Assembly (NCBI GenBank): GCA_964630615.1
Contig: CAZVVG010000035.1
Coordinates: 1-6,982 of the forward strand
Direction of reading: 5' to 3'
Length of the DNA stretch: 6,982 nt
Origin: CAZVVG01 sp964630615
Lineage (GTDB): Bacteria > Patescibacteriota > Minisyncoccia > Moranbacterales > UBA2206
The notes beneath the pieces were generated by a model. The model ran no database searches and had not been told where the DNA came from. It saw only the letters and a list, made by a program, of their open reading frames with translations. Numbering within the stretch: the first letter of the stretch is position 1; every line of letters begins with the position of its first letter. A program made the position numbers and the translations under genes. Positions 6,236-6,982 of the stretch are shown here, in pieces.

Positions 6236-6745
6236 ATGGAAGAGGAAAATAAAAACATCATAAATCCTTTTCGGGATCCGGGGAAATACCGGGAAGAAAT
6301 CATTAACCTCATGAAGCAATACGAATTAGCAATAGGAGAGCTCTATAGGGTTTATGCTCAGAAATTTCCAGAAAATCGTGATTTTTGGGAACAATTAGCA
6401 GCTCAAGAGCAAACTCACGCTTATTGGCTGGAGCTGTTGGCGCTCAATGTTAACAACGGTAAGGTTTTTTTTGACGAAAAAAGGTTCAATTTGGAGCCGA
6501 TTAAAGTTTCCATTGAATATGTGAATCAGGCAGTCAGCCAAGCTTTAAGCGGAATAGATACATTGGGTTCCCTCGTGACGGCCAACGATATCGAGCAGGG
6601 ATTGTTAGAAAAGAGATATTTTGAAATTTTTGAAGGCGATTCGGCCCAATTTAAGCAAACCATGGCGGATTTGGAAGCGCAAACCCAAGAACACGCCCAA
6701 AAAATCAAGGAATTGCTGGAACAAGAAAAAGCCCAAAGAAGCTAA
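6236..6745 (+). CDS. Ferritin-like (rubrerythrin-type) helical protein
   Basis: The 169-residue, almost entirely helical protein resembles ferritin-like four-helix bundles. Helix A holds YELAIGELYRVYAQKFPE (residues 29-46), helix B FWEQLAAQEQTHAYWLELL (50-68), helix C IEQGLLEKRYFEIFE (119-133) and helix D TMADLEAQTQEHAQKIKELL (142-161). Glu58 and His61 make the ExxH half-motif of diiron carboxylate proteins, with Glu30 or Glu35 as the helix A ligand and Glu120 or Glu125 as the helix C ligand. The matching position in helix D reads TxxH (Thr150, His153), so the second metal half-site is altered and catalysis is doubtful. There is no rubredoxin-type Cys4 domain. Roles could be iron handling or peroxide defence, or purely structural. 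Start ATG 6236 follows an A-only leader; the stop TAA is followed directly by TAG. It probably shares a transcript with the DUF4349 gene. Confidence 0.68.
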   Translation: MEEENKNIINPFRDPGKYREEIINLMKQYELAIGELYRVYAQKFPENRDFWEQLAAQEQTHAYWLELLALNVNNGKVFFDEKRFNLEPIKVSIEYVNQAVSQALSGIDTLGSLVTANDIEQGLLEKRYFEIFEGDSAQFKQTMADLEAQTQEHAQKIKELLEQEKAQRS

Positions 6746-6764
6746 TAGGAATAATTCATTAAAA

Positions 6765-6982
6765 ATGCTTTTAGATTTTTTTTCTTGGCACTATTCTTCC
6801 GGAACCAAAAAATTTTTGGAAATATGGAAAAATTTCCTGGAATTCTTTTGGAAGCATTATTCTATTTTGCCGCTTTTTTTGACCCTGTTTTCTCCCTGGA
6901 AAAGAGACGTTTCTCGCCTGCAGGAAAGGGGACTGCACCCGGTTCTTTGGCTGACAAATCTGATTGAAAACCTGATGACGCG
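6765..6982 (+). CDS. Conserved unknown membrane-associated protein (3' partial)
   Basis: An ATG at 6765 opens a frame with no stop to the window end, giving 72 complete codons. The start MLLDFFSWHYSSG and the following KKFLEIWKNFLEFFWKHYS are rich in aromatic residues, followed by ILPLFLTLFSPWKRDVSRL. I associate this aromatic N-terminus plus an (F)SPWKRD motif with an uncharacterised membrane protein found in Parcubacteria; this is recollection, not a search result. The aromatic stretch suggests a membrane-inserting or amphipathic segment with the basic WKRD stretch on the cytoplasmic side. It starts 19 bp after the ferritin-like gene and probably belongs to the same operon. The rest of the gene lies beyond the window. 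An overlapping frame starting at 6785 is open but has a composition typical of a shadow. Confidence 0.75.
   Translation, partial: MLLDFFSWHYSSGTKKFLEIWKNFLEFFWKHYSILPLFLTLFSPWKRDVSRLQERGLHPVLWLTNLIENLMT

Noticed and set aside
6785..6967. 60-residue frame starting at 6785
   Set aside because: It overlaps the better frame beginning at 6765, which has an A-rich leader and stays open to the window end; the internal composition looks like a +2 shadow.

Overview
The window reads like a chromosomal fragment of a Patescibacteria (CPR) bacterium, most likely of Parcubacteria type. This is an inference from A+T-rich DNA, compact genes, A-rich leaders with no Shine-Dalgarno sequence, and a C-terminal membrane-protein fragment of a kind I associate with that group. 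TGA works as a stop in the first two genes, so the code is table 11 and not the Gracilibacteria/SR1 code. A run of ten Ns shows that this is a scaffolded metagenome-type assembly.

Layout. Positions 1-2589 hold two overlapping genes (shared ATGA) for right-handed parallel beta-helix proteins. The first is cut off at the window start and carries the DPHD signature of AlgG-type mannuronan C5-epimerases. The second is a membrane-anchored DUF1565-like beta-helix protein interrupted by the assembly gap. A promoter (2609-2637) then drives a two-CBS-domain protein (2675-3109), closed by a hairpin terminator (3138-3165). A new promoter directly behind it starts a slipin/stomatin-like SPFH protein (3223-3975), followed after 51 bp by an SDR oxidoreductase (4027-4758). 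A strong hairpin (4788-4816) separates the SDR from a convergent DUF378 membrane protein on the minus strand (4908-5117). DUF378 diverges from a plus-strand run of three genes: a DUF4349 protein (5250-6206), a ferritin-like helical protein (6236-6745) and a membrane protein cut off at the window end (6765 onward).

How the genes fit together. Most products are envelope-located: the two beta-helix proteins, the slipin, DUF378, DUF4349 and the last gene. The two beta-helix proteins plausibly act together on an extracellular or cell-surface polysaccharide. The CBS protein, SDR and ferritin-like protein look cytosolic. No tRNA, rRNA, CRISPR, insertion sequence or clear mobile element was seen. I did not find an unmistakably new system. 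The most interesting points are the AlgG-like epimerase paired with a second beta-helix protein, the split in translation-start types, the ferritin-like protein with only one intact metal motif, and the architecture of the DUF378/DUF4349 divergent region.
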